Below are positions 26,302 to 34,765 of a DNA stretch of 64,000 nt, one piece after another. The notes under the pieces are model-generated. The model saw only the letters and a program-made list of their open reading frames with translations. It made no database searches and was not told the DNA's origin. The stretch's first letter is position 1. Every line of letters starts with the position of its first letter. The DNA lies in NCBI RefSeq assembly GCF_021354595.1, contig NZ_JADWYJ010000001.1:1341446-1405445 (forward strand). Direction: 5' to 3'. A program made the translations under genes and the position numbers. The DNA is from Maribellus sp. CM-23. Its GTDB lineage: Bacteria > Bacteroidota > Bacteroidia > Bacteroidales > Prolixibacteraceae.

Positions 26302-28680
26302 ATGAAAGGCTTGCATTGGTTGGCAGCAGGCGTATTTGCCCTGCTAATGGCATGCAGTCCCAAAAGCAATCCAACAGCTTATGATGCCTTGCAGTATGTC
26401 GATCCACAAATTGGTTCGGTGCACGGACGGTGGTTTTTTTACACGCCGGCAGCCTTGCCTTTTGGGATGGCCAAGTTGGCTCCGCACACCAATGCTTACG
26501 AGGGCGAAGGAAGTTGGTCTCCGCAAGGATATGACGACCGACATCGCTCCATCGAAGGATTTGGGCATTTTCATGAATTTCAGATTGGCGGGCTGGTTGT
26601 CATGCCAACAACGGGAGCATTGAAAACGGTTCCCGGAACCTTGGAAGATCCGGATGCGGGCTATCGCTCGCGGTTCGACAAGGCTAGCGAAGAGTCAACG
26701 CCTGGTTATTATTCGGTGTTATTGAAGGATTACGACGTTCGGGCTGAGCTAACAGCGACAGAGCGCGTAGGTTTTCATCGTTATACATTTCCAAAGTCGG
26801 AGCAGTCGAACCTGATTATTGACATTGGGCATAAACAAGGTGAAAGTAGCACGGTAACCGATGCTTTTATCCGAATGAACGGGAAAAAGCAGCTTGAAGG
26901 TTATATCGAAACGTATCCGGTGTACCTTACTTTTTGTGATCCGGATAACCGGGTGAAAATGTACTTTGTTATTCAGTTGGACAAAGAACCGGAAGCTTTT
27001 GGCTCGTTTGTCAATGAGCAACAGGAAGCCGGAGCAACAGAAAGCAAGGGAGTTGGCAATGGTTTTTATCTTACATTTCAAACCGATGAAAATGAATTGG
27101 TTGAAATGCAGGTCGGCTTGTCTTATACAAGCATCGCCAATGCTCGCAATAACTTGAATGTGGAGGCTGAGGGACAGACGTTTGACTCGGTAAAAGAAAC
27201 CGCTGCATTGAAATGGAATGAAAAACTTTCCCGTTTCCAGGTGGAAGGGGCTACTGAGGCTGACCGTATCAAATTTTATACAGGCTTGTACCATGCCCTC
27301 TTGGGACGCGGAATAGCGAGCGATGTGAATGGCCAATACATTCAGTACGATAAAACAATTGGGCAGATTCCGTTGGATGAATCCGGAACACCTCGTTATC
27401 ATCAGTATAACACAGACGGTATTTGGGGCGGTTTCTGGAATCTTGGGCAGCTTTGGGCGCTGGCTTATCCCCGCTATCTGAGCGAATATGTCCAGTCCAA
27501 TATCGACTTCTCGAAAGTAAGTGGATGGCTACACGATGGCATGGCTGCCGGAACCTACACAAACGGAGTACAAACCAACTTTCAGGGCTTGTTAATGGCC
27601 TCGGCTTACAATGCAGGTATTCGCGATTTTGAAGTAGAAACAGGCTATGAGGCAGCCTTGAGAAATGAGCTTGAATACCACGGTCGAGACCTGGGAAATG
27701 GGAAATATGATTTACATTATTTCGTAAACAATGGGTATGTCCCATCAAAAGATACGGTGATTGCCAATGGTTGGGTGTTCAACTTTGGTGCGTCTCATAC
27801 GCTCGAGTATGCTTTTAGTTCGTATGCTGTAGGGCAATTTGCCAAAGCATTGGGACATGAAACAGATTACCAAAAACTGATGACTCAGGCCGGAAACTGG
27901 GCAAATATTTTAGACCCGGAAACCCGTTTTATCCGGCCTCGCTACGAGGATGGCCGCTTTATTGAAAACTTCAATCCGTTGGAAGGATGGCGTGGTTTTC
28001 AGGAAGGGAATGCCTATCAATATACCTGGTATGTACCGCATGATCCGGCTGGCCTCATCGAGAAAATTGGAATTGATACGTTCAACGTGCGCTTGGAAAA
28101 AACATTTGCTGAAAGTCAAAAATCATTGTTTGGAGGAGGTCGCGAGGTGCACAGTTTTTCAGGCGTAGAGAAGCTGTACAATCAGGGAAATCAGCCTTGC
28201 CTGCACCAAGCCTGGTTGTTCAATTACTCGGGTAAACCTTGGCAAACCCAGCATTGGACACGAACCATTTGCGATGAATTTTATGGAACAGAACCACTGC
28301 ATGGCTATGGTTTTGGGCAAGATGAAGACCAGGGACAGCTTGGTGCCTGGTACGTGATGGGTGCACTTGGGCTATTCGATGTTCAGGGACATGCGGCAAT
28401 GAACCCATCATTTCAGTTCGGAAGTCCGCTGTTTGACAAAGTGACGATTCAGCTGGATGAGAACTATTATGAAGGAAAGACTTTGGTACTCGAAACCCGC
28501 AACAACTCCAAAGAAAACAAATACGTACAGTCGGTTACGTGGAATGGCCAGCCTGTAGAAAATTGCTGGATCTCGCGAAATGAACTGATGAAAGGGGGAA
28601 CCCTGCTTTTTGAAATGGGTAGCAGCCCCAATAAAAACTGGGGAGTAGGAATGCCTCCTCCGTCTATGGAAAAATTGTAG
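26302..28680 (+). CDS. GH92 alpha-mannosidase, periplasmic lipoprotein
   Basis: A 792-residue GH92 exo-alpha-mannosidase. The ATG at 26302 follows the permease stop by one base and gives a signal peptide with lipobox LMAC (Cys18). The following SPKSN lacks acidic residues, suggesting the periplasmic leaflet rather than the surface. The N-terminal domain starts VDPQIGSVHGRWF. Family motifs are EGNAYQYTW (expected acid Glu), NQPCLHQAWLFNY and GQDEDQGQLGAWYVMGALGLF (about 672-690; base Asp pair). The Gln in NQPCLH replaces the Glu of NEPSLH in the GH92 at 8746-10986, so linkage preference may differ. It would trim alpha-mannose from imported N-glycan. Confidence 0.94.
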   Translation: MKGLHWLAAGVFALLMACSPKSNPTAYDALQYVDPQIGSVHGRWFFYTPAALPFGMAKLAPHTNAYEGEGSWSPQGYDDRHRSIEGFGHFHEFQIGGLVVMPTTGALKTVPGTLEDPDAGYRSRFDKASEESTPGYYSVLLKDYDVRAELTATERVGFHRYTFPKSEQSNLIIDIGHKQGESSTVTDAFIRMNGKKQLEGYIETYPVYLTFCDPDNRVKMYFVIQLDKEPEAFGSFVNEQQEAGATESKGVGNGFYLTFQTDENELVEMQVGLSYTSIANARNNLNVEAEGQTFDSVKETAALKWNEKLSRFQVEGATEADRIKFYTGLYHALLGRGIASDVNGQYIQYDKTIGQIPLDESGTPRYHQYNTDGIWGGFWNLGQLWALAYPRYLSEYVQSNIDFSKVSGWLHDGMAAGTYTNGVQTNFQGLLMASAYNAGIRDFEVETGYEAALRNELEYHGRDLGNGKYDLHYFVNNGYVPSKDTVIANGWVFNFGASHTLEYAFSSYAVGQFAKALGHETDYQKLMTQAGNWANILDPETRFIRPRYEDGRFIENFNPLEGWRGFQEGNAYQYTWYVPHDPAGLIEKIGIDTFNVRLEKTFAESQKSLFGGGREVHSFSGVEKLYNQGNQPCLHQAWLFNYSGKPWQTQHWTRTICDEFYGTEPLHGYGFGQDEDQGQLGAWYVMGALGLFDVQGHAAMNPSFQFGSPLFDKVTIQLDENYYEGKTLVLETRNNSKENKYVQSVTWNGQPVENCWISRNELMKGGTLLFEMGSSPNKNWGVGMPPPSMEKL

Positions 28681-28706
28681 AATCAGTCAAGCTAAAACCA
28701 AAAGTG

Positions 28707-31337
28707 ATGAGTAAAAATTCTGTTTTAACGGTGTTCTTTTTGTTCGCATTTGTGTTTGTGGGGCTTGCCCAGGGAGAGGAAATTTTGTTGAACACAGGAT
28801 GGAAAGCGAAACGGGCGAGTGAGCTTCCGGTGGATGGAACTGTTATTTCTTCGGCTGACTTTGAATTTTATGACTGGATGGATGCTCAGGTGCCGGGAAC
28901 GGTGTTGACCACCATGCTGAAAAATAACAAAGTGCCAGATCCTTTTTATGGCTTGAACAACGAGCTGATTCCTGATATTTACGATACAGGAGCAGATTAC
29001 TATACGTTTTGGTTTCACAAGCGTTTGCAGAACATGGAATTGCAGGAGGGACAGCAGGCTTGGCTGAAATTCCGTGGAATTAATTATTCGGCTAACGTCT
29101 TTCTGAACGGACAGCGTGTGAATACCGATACTCATCATGGTATGTTTCTGCGGGAAAAGTACTTGATCACTCCCTTTTTAAGTCAAGAGGATGGTGCTGC
29201 CAATAATCTGGCAGTAATTGTACATCCGCCCAATCCGGTTGGGCATGCCAATGGCGGACAAGGAGGTGATGGAACAATTGCCCGGTCGGTTACGCAGCAA
29301 TTTACCGCTGGCTGGGACTGGATTTGCCCGATTCGCGACCGAAATACCGGAATTTGGGATCAGGTTGCCATTGAAATTACCGGACCTGTGGATATTCAAA
29401 ATCCATTTGTTCGTTCAAGAGTGCCCGGAAAGCGAACTCCAGGGAAGACGCAACAACCGGCCTTTTTAACTATTTCTGCAGAATTGGTTAATGCAACAGC
29501 AGAAGATCAGAAAGGGGTTTTAGTTGCCAAAATAGGTGATCAGAAGTGGACTTTGCCTGCTACGCTTAAGGCTCGGGAAACGGTTACGCTAAGCTTTCCT
29601 GAGATTAAGATGGAGAATCCGAAACTGTGGTGGCCGAATGGATGGGGTGAAGCAAACTTGTATCAATTGGAATTGAGCTTTCAGCAGAATAATACGCAAT
29701 CGGATAAAGAAGCAGTCGGCTTTGGGATACGCGAAACCGGAACTTATTTTGATCAGGAAGTCGGAGGACGTGTGTTTCTGGTGAATGGTCAAAAAGTATT
29801 TATAAAAGGTGGAAACTGGATCGCTTCGGATGCACTGTTGCGACTTTCGCCTGAAAGGTATGAAGCCGAGGTTCGGATGCATGCGGAGATGAACATGAAC
29901 ATGATCCGGGTTTGGGGAGGCGCGATGCCCGAACGGCCTGAATTTTATGAGGCCTGCGATAAATATGGACTCCTGGTATGGCAGGATTTGTGGGTGTCGG
30001 GCGACTGTAATGGGCGCTGGCCCGATCCAAAGAAAAAAGAGTCGCAAGCCAGAAGACAGGCGTATCCTGATGATCATTCGTTGTTTCTGACTTCGGCTAT
30101 CGATCAGATTAAGATGCTTCGGAATCATCCGAGTTTGTACCTGTGGTGCGGAGGCAATGAATTTCCACCTCCACCCGATATTAACAAGCAATTGGAAGAA
30201 CGGATTTTCCCGGAATTTGATGGTACCCGTTACAACGTGAATGAGTCAACCTCAGACAGTATTCTTCGAAATACGATTGGCGGAAACGGCGACGGCCCTT
30301 ACGGCATACAGGATCCACTTCGCTTTTTTGTGGTGGAGTCGTATCCCTTTAATCCGGAGTTGGGTTCGGTGGGCGTTCCTAATGTTGAGGCCATGCGCAA
30401 GATGATGGATGCAAAGGATTTGGTTCCTCCGCGCAATGACCGGCCGAACGAGGTGTGGCGCTACCATAAATACATCGGCTACGGAAATACCATTGAGCAA
30501 ATGGGCGAAATCAAGGGAATTGAGGATTTCTGTAAAAAGGCTCAACTGGTCAATTACGAGCAATACCGGGCGTTGCAGGAAGGCTTTAATGCTGGCATGT
30601 GGAATCAATATACCGGGATGCTGGTGTGGAAAAACCAAAATCCGTGGACTGCTTTGCGCGGACAGTTTTACGATGTGTGCCTGGATCAGACAGGTGGTTT
30701 CTACGGTTATCAACATGGCGCAAGTCCCATTCATGCTCAACTCAATTTGAATGATTCGACCATTTGTGTGATGAATCAGACGCTTTCAGACGTGACCGAT
30801 CTTACCGTTGATGTGCAGTTGATCGGGCTGGACGGAAAGCTTTTGCATGAACGAACCTTCAAGCTTGATGTTGAAGCCAACGCCTATAAAAATGCCGGAC
30901 GGTTGTTTGATCGTGAAAAGCCGGAGGGATTTTATTTTGCTCGTTTAAGCCTGAAAAACAAGCAGGATGAACTAATTGGTGAAAATCTTTATTGGTTGGT
31001 GAGCGAACCTTCCGATTGGCAACAACTTGATAATCTTGCTCCAGTAAATCCTCAGGTGAATTTGAAAAGAACGGAAGGAAAGCATTACCTGGCTGATATT
31101 TCCAATAAGGATCAGTCACCTGCCTTTTTTATTCGATTGAAAATTACGGATAAGGAGTCTGGCGAATTGATGCTGCCTGCTTTTTTTGAAGATAACTACC
31201 TGACGCTTTTCCCCGGTGAGCAAAAGCAAATTGCGATTGATTTATCGCACCTGCCTAAAGAGATCGATCTCAATAAACTTCAGCTGGAATTGGCTCCGTG
31301 GAATGGAAAACAGATCATCAAAACTTTTAATGAATAA
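28707..31337 (+). CDS. GH2 beta-mannosidase, endo-beta-mannosidase-like
   Basis: An 876-residue secreted GH2 enzyme. A signal peptide ends near VFVGLAQ, followed by a jelly-roll (WLKFRGINYSANVFLNGQ), an Ig-like domain and a TIM barrel. The acid/base is expected at Glu485 (WCGGNEFPPP) and the nucleophile at Glu551 in NPELGSVGVP. That second motif resembles plant mannosylglycoprotein endo-beta-mannosidases, which hydrolyse the Man-beta-1,4-GlcNAc core bond of N-glycans, and related exo-beta-glucosaminidases. Given the neighbouring mannosidases, cleavage of the trimmed core Man-GlcNAc is the most likely role. The start at ATG 28707 is used rather than the GTG three bases earlier. Exact substrate specificity is inference. 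Confidence 0.87.
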   Translation: MSKNSVLTVFFLFAFVFVGLAQGEEILLNTGWKAKRASELPVDGTVISSADFEFYDWMDAQVPGTVLTTMLKNNKVPDPFYGLNNELIPDIYDTGADYYTFWFHKRLQNMELQEGQQAWLKFRGINYSANVFLNGQRVNTDTHHGMFLREKYLITPFLSQEDGAANNLAVIVHPPNPVGHANGGQGGDGTIARSVTQQFTAGWDWICPIRDRNTGIWDQVAIEITGPVDIQNPFVRSRVPGKRTPGKTQQPAFLTISAELVNATAEDQKGVLVAKIGDQKWTLPATLKARETVTLSFPEIKMENPKLWWPNGWGEANLYQLELSFQQNNTQSDKEAVGFGIRETGTYFDQEVGGRVFLVNGQKVFIKGGNWIASDALLRLSPERYEAEVRMHAEMNMNMIRVWGGAMPERPEFYEACDKYGLLVWQDLWVSGDCNGRWPDPKKKESQARRQAYPDDHSLFLTSAIDQIKMLRNHPSLYLWCGGNEFPPPPDINKQLEERIFPEFDGTRYNVNESTSDSILRNTIGGNGDGPYGIQDPLRFFVVESYPFNPELGSVGVPNVEAMRKMMDAKDLVPPRNDRPNEVWRYHKYIGYGNTIEQMGEIKGIEDFCKKAQLVNYEQYRALQEGFNAGMWNQYTGMLVWKNQNPWTALRGQFYDVCLDQTGGFYGYQHGASPIHAQLNLNDSTICVMNQTLSDVTDLTVDVQLIGLDGKLLHERTFKLDVEANAYKNAGRLFDREKPEGFYFARLSLKNKQDELIGENLYWLVSEPSDWQQLDNLAPVNPQVNLKRTEGKHYLADISNKDQSPAFFIRLKITDKESGELMLPAFFEDNYLTLFPGEQKQIAIDLSHLPKEIDLNKLQLELAPWNGKQIIKTFNE

Positions 31338-31407
31338 TCGCAACGGCCCCGTTGGGCGTTATCTTGTGTGGCAAACAAAACTTTATTAATCAACAACTTT
31401 AATAGAT

Positions 31408-32697
31408 ATGAAAGCAATTATTGCTATTTTCTTAGTACTAGGAATAACGTGTTGTACGTCGAAATCAACTCAGCCGGATCTCAAAGATCAGATTCGAAAC
31501 AATGAATATTTTGCCTTTACAAAAGCAAAAGCACTCGACATTGTCAAAACGGGTTTTAATGCCGGCGATGGCTATGGCGAAGTGTGGATTCGCGATTACA
31601 ACACCTTTATTGAGCTTTCTGCGGAAGTTTATCCTCAGGAAACCTTGAAAGAAAACCTGCGTGTTTTTTTCCGTTTGCAGGGAGATGATGGAAACATTAT
31701 TGACGGGTTTATTCCGAAAGAGAAAGCACAGGCATCGGAAGGTGGTTACGACTATATTTTTACCGACCTGGAGCCGAGCTATGCCGGGCATAAAAATACG
31801 GTTGAAACCGATCATGAAACTTCATTGGTACAAGCCGTTTACAAGTATGTGAAGAAAACCGGAGACACCGCGTTCCTGGAGGAGAAAATTGGCGATAAAA
31901 CGGTAGCCCAACGTCTGGAGTGGTCGATGGATTTTCTGTTGAATGAACGCTGGAGTGATCAGTATGGCCTGATCTACGGAGCGACTACTGCCGATTGGGG
32001 AGATGTGCAGCACAGCCATCCTTGGGGTGTTTATATTACAGATGACACGAAATTTTGTCTTGACATTTATGACAATGCGATGTTGGTGATTGCGTTGAAC
32101 AACCTAATGGAGCTTGTTCCTGAAACGAAGGCGAAGTGGGAACCCATTTGCGATGGAATTGCAAAGAATACGATGAAATACTTGTGGGACGAACAGAATC
32201 AAAAGTTCATTCCGCACGTGTATTTGGATGGTTCTCCTTTCCCTGCCGACTTCGATGAAAACCAAATCTACTACCACGGAGGTACCGCTACCGCTATTGA
32301 AGCCGGACTGCTGTCGAAAGAGCAAATTAAGGTTTCGCTCAATAAAATGATTGAAAACGTCAAAGCATCCGGAGCTGGTTCAATTGGCTTAACCATGTAT
32401 CCTCCGTATCCGGAAGGTTCTTTTGAAAATAAAGGCATGTATCCGTATGGTTACCAAAATGGCGGAGACTGGACCTGGTTTGGTGGTCGTATGATTCAGC
32501 AATTGATAAACTATGGTTTTGTAGAAGAAGCGTATGAGCAAATGCAGCCCATGGTTAAAAGGGTAAAGGATAACGATGGCTTCTTTGAATGGTACACAGT
32601 CGATAATCAACCTGAAGGTTCAGGAACTTTCCGCGGTTCAGCCGGTGTATTGTACAAAGCCATTCAAATGTTTGAGGAATACGCCAAAGAGAAATAA
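31408..32697 (+). CDS. Six-hairpin (alpha/alpha)6 glycosidase-like lipoprotein A
   Basis: A 429-residue lipoprotein (Cys16 in ITCC, then TSKST, no acidic export signal, so probably periplasmic). The body looks like an (alpha/alpha)6-barrel glycosidase, with conserved acidic/aromatic motifs VWIRDYNTFIEL (Asp63), NTVETDHETSLVQA (Glu133, Asp135, Glu137), GATTADWGDV (Asp196, Asp199), YDNAML, YHGGTATAIEAG and NGGDWTWFGGRMIQQLI. The order (W-x-RD, then an ETD helix with YKYVKKTGD) recalls GH125 and GH15/GH63-type folds, but the GH125 consensus is not matched and I cannot name the family. A close paralogue lies at 34766-36064 with the ManA gene between. Location in the mannosidase cluster suggests a mannose-linked substrate. 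Confidence 0.75.
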   Translation: MKAIIAIFLVLGITCCTSKSTQPDLKDQIRNNEYFAFTKAKALDIVKTGFNAGDGYGEVWIRDYNTFIELSAEVYPQETLKENLRVFFRLQGDDGNIIDGFIPKEKAQASEGGYDYIFTDLEPSYAGHKNTVETDHETSLVQAVYKYVKKTGDTAFLEEKIGDKTVAQRLEWSMDFLLNERWSDQYGLIYGATTADWGDVQHSHPWGVYITDDTKFCLDIYDNAMLVIALNNLMELVPETKAKWEPICDGIAKNTMKYLWDEQNQKFIPHVYLDGSPFPADFDENQIYYHGGTATAIEAGLLSKEQIKVSLNKMIENVKASGAGSIGLTMYPPYPEGSFENKGMYPYGYQNGGDWTWFGGRMIQQLINYGFVEEAYEQMQPMVKRVKDNDGFFEWYTVDNQPEGSGTFRGSAGVLYKAIQMFEEYAKEK

Positions 32698-32768
32698 TAG
32701 GCAAAGGGCATGGGGCAAAGAGCCAAGAGGAAAATGGAAACGGGAACAAGTTAGATCGTGAGATTTAG

Positions 32769-32794
32769 TCTTGTGTCTAGGTTCTTGTTTCTTG
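32769..32794 (+). repeat. TCTTGTGTCT-containing spacer repeat, copy 1
   Basis: A TTCTTG-rich stretch starting TCTTGTGTCT in the spacer before manA. A similar stretch begins at 34724 in the spacer before the second six-hairpin gene. Both are about 30-45 bp before a start codon. Confidence 0.4.
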
Positions 32795-32823
32795 AATCTA
32801 AATTGAAAAGATAAAAACAAAAT

Positions 32824-34593
32824 ATGAGTACACAGAATTGGAGAAAGACGAGCCAGTATTTGATGCCGGCTCAAAAGGAAGAGGAAAGTGCAGGCGATTA
32901 TGGCTTGTACCCGGCCCATTCGTTGGGCGAAGGAAAAATACATCTGGGTGTAGAGAGCTTGGTTGAAGAGCTTGAAAAGCATGAAACGATTATAATTGAT
33001 GGTTACCAAGGCGTGTTTTTCGGAAAACTGAAAGAAAAACTGGATGCGCTGTTCAAGCAAAAAGGGATTAATGTAAACTGGATTGATGTTGCTGAATACT
33101 TAAAGCCAGAGGCCGAAATCAATGCACTAATAAAACCATTTCTTGGTGGCGACGATCCGATTTTTGGAAAGCGGGCAACCATTGAACTGATTGATCTTTT
33201 TGACACAACACGATGGAGCGAAATTCAAGGTAAAATTGCTTTAGGAAAGAATATAATTTATGGCGTAGGAGCCAGTCTTTTTGGAGTCGAGGGTTTGTTG
33301 GTTTACGTTGATCTGCCTAAAAACGAATTGCAATTCCGGGCTCGCGCAAAGGCCATTACCAATATCGGCGCATCGAAGCCGGACGAGATTAAGCCCATGT
33401 ACAAGCGCTTCTACTTTGTAGATTGGGTGGTGCTGAACAAGCGCAAGCAGGAATTACTTTCGAAGATTGACTTGCTTGTTGACGAACAGCGTTTGGATGA
33501 GATTACCTGGTTGAAAGGAGCTGATTTACGACGTGGCTTAAAAGAGATTAGTCAGAATGTATTCCGGGTGCGCCCATGGTTTGAGCCTGGTGCGTGGGGC
33601 GGACAATGGCTTGGCGAAAAGGTGAAAGGCTTGAACAAAGATGTGCCAAATTATGCCTGGTCGTTTGAGTTGATTGTTCCTGAAAATGGCTTGGTTTTCG
33701 AAAGCTCAGGTCATGTTACAGAAGTGTCGTTCGATACGGTTATGTTTCAGGAGGGTGAGAATGTCTTGGGGCAAGCACATTCTCAGTTTGGGGCCGAATT
33801 CCCCATTCGTTTCGACTTTTTGGATACCTTCGACGGAGGAAATTTGTCCATTCAATGTCACCCTCATTTAGACTACATTAAAGAACATTTTGGTGAAAAC
33901 ATGACCCAGGAGGAAACCTACTACATCCTGGATGCAGCACCCGATGCGAAATGTTATCTTGGTTTTCAGGAGGATATTGATCCCAAGGCCTTTGAAGCTG
34001 ATTTGAAGTACAGTTTTGAGAACAATAAACCCATTGATATTACCCACCACGTACAAGTGTTGGACTCGCACAAACACGATTTATTTTTGATTCCTCCGGG
34101 TACTATTCATGGTTCAGGAATTAATAACCTGGTGCTGGAAATTAGCTCAACCCCCTACATTTTTACCTTCAAAATGTATGACTGGCTGCGTTTGGATATG
34201 GATGGAAAACCGCGTCCGATCAATATTGAGCGGGGAATGGAAAATGTTTGTTTCGACCGAAAAGGCGATTATGTGACCGAGAAATTGGTGGCAAAACCGA
34301 CCTTGTTGGAGGAAGGTGCCGGATGGAAGTTGTATCATTTACCAACCCATGAAAAGCATTTGTATGATGTGCATCGCTTCCATTTGACCGGAGAAGTTGA
34401 GGTGAAAACCGAAAACCGTTGTCATGTGCTGAGTTTAGTTGAAGGAAGCAGCATTTTGGTAGAGACGGAGAATGGCCTGAAAAAGCGCTTTAACTATGCC
34501 GAAACATTTGTGATTCCTGCTGCTGCACGATCCTATAAAATAACTAACGAGGGAGAAGGCGAAGCCTTGGTCGTAAAGGCATTTGTGAAGTAA
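32824..34593 (+). CDS. manA: Class I mannose-6-phosphate isomerase with N-terminal kinase-like domain
   Basis: Interconverts mannose-6-phosphate and fructose-6-phosphate in the cytoplasm, the last step of mannose entry into glycolysis. There is no signal peptide. The C-terminal part (about 235-589) is the cupin-type zinc enzyme: expected ligands are Gln344 and His346 (SIQCHPH), Glu364 (QEETYYIL) and His429 (PPGTIHGSG). The first roughly 215 residues are an added alpha/beta domain with [20 protein letters not shown] and [19 protein letters not shown], which looks like a nucleoside-kinase-type P-loop domain that has lost the GxGKS loop. At 589 residues it is much longer than typical ManA (about 320-420). 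It lies among the PUL catabolic genes and probably acts after the ROK kinase. Confidence 0.9.
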   Translation: MSTQNWRKTSQYLMPAQKEEESAGDYGLYPAHSLGEGKIHLGVESLVEELEKHETIIIDGYQGVFFGKLKEKLDALFKQKGINVNWIDVAEYLKPEAEINALIKPFLGGDDPIFGKRATIELIDLFDTTRWSEIQGKIALGKNIIYGVGASLFGVEGLLVYVDLPKNELQFRARAKAITNIGASKPDEIKPMYKRFYFVDWVVLNKRKQELLSKIDLLVDEQRLDEITWLKGADLRRGLKEISQNVFRVRPWFEPGAWGGQWLGEKVKGLNKDVPNYAWSFELIVPENGLVFESSGHVTEVSFDTVMFQEGENVLGQAHSQFGAEFPIRFDFLDTFDGGNLSIQCHPHLDYIKEHFGENMTQEETYYILDAAPDAKCYLGFQEDIDPKAFEADLKYSFENNKPIDITHHVQVLDSHKHDLFLIPPGTIHGSGINNLVLEISSTPYIFTFKMYDWLRLDMDGKPRPINIERGMENVCFDRKGDYVTEKLVAKPTLLEEGAGWKLYHLPTHEKHLYDVHRFHLTGEVEVKTENRCHVLSLVEGSSILVETENGLKKRFNYAETFVIPAAARSYKITNEGEGEALVVKAFVK

Positions 34594-34723
34594 TCTCCAG
34601 GAAAGAATACCTAACCCAATTAATGTGAAACATCCAAGACAAAGGTTTCTTGACACAATAAAGAAGGAAGGAAAACGGAGGCCGGACACCGGTCTGAAAA
34701 TCTGCGTATCCGAAAATCTAAAA

Positions 34724-34749
34724 TCTTGTGTCTTGATTCTTTTGTCTGG
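34724..34749 (+). repeat. TCTTGTGTCT-containing spacer repeat, copy 2
   Basis: Second copy of the spacer element at 32769; the TCTTGTGTCT core is identical and the following bases are similar. It lies 16 bp before the chosen start codon of the second six-hairpin gene. Confidence 0.4.
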
Positions 34750-34765
34750 ATATAATTCTAAACAT

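Noticed and set aside
26749..27402. 217-residue open frame antisense to the second GH92
   Set aside because: Shadow of the GH92 coding frame; no independent start context or motif.
34625..34765. N-terminal extension of the second six-hairpin gene from a GTG
   Set aside because: The stretch resembles intergenic spacer and would bury the lipoprotein signal in the middle of the protein.
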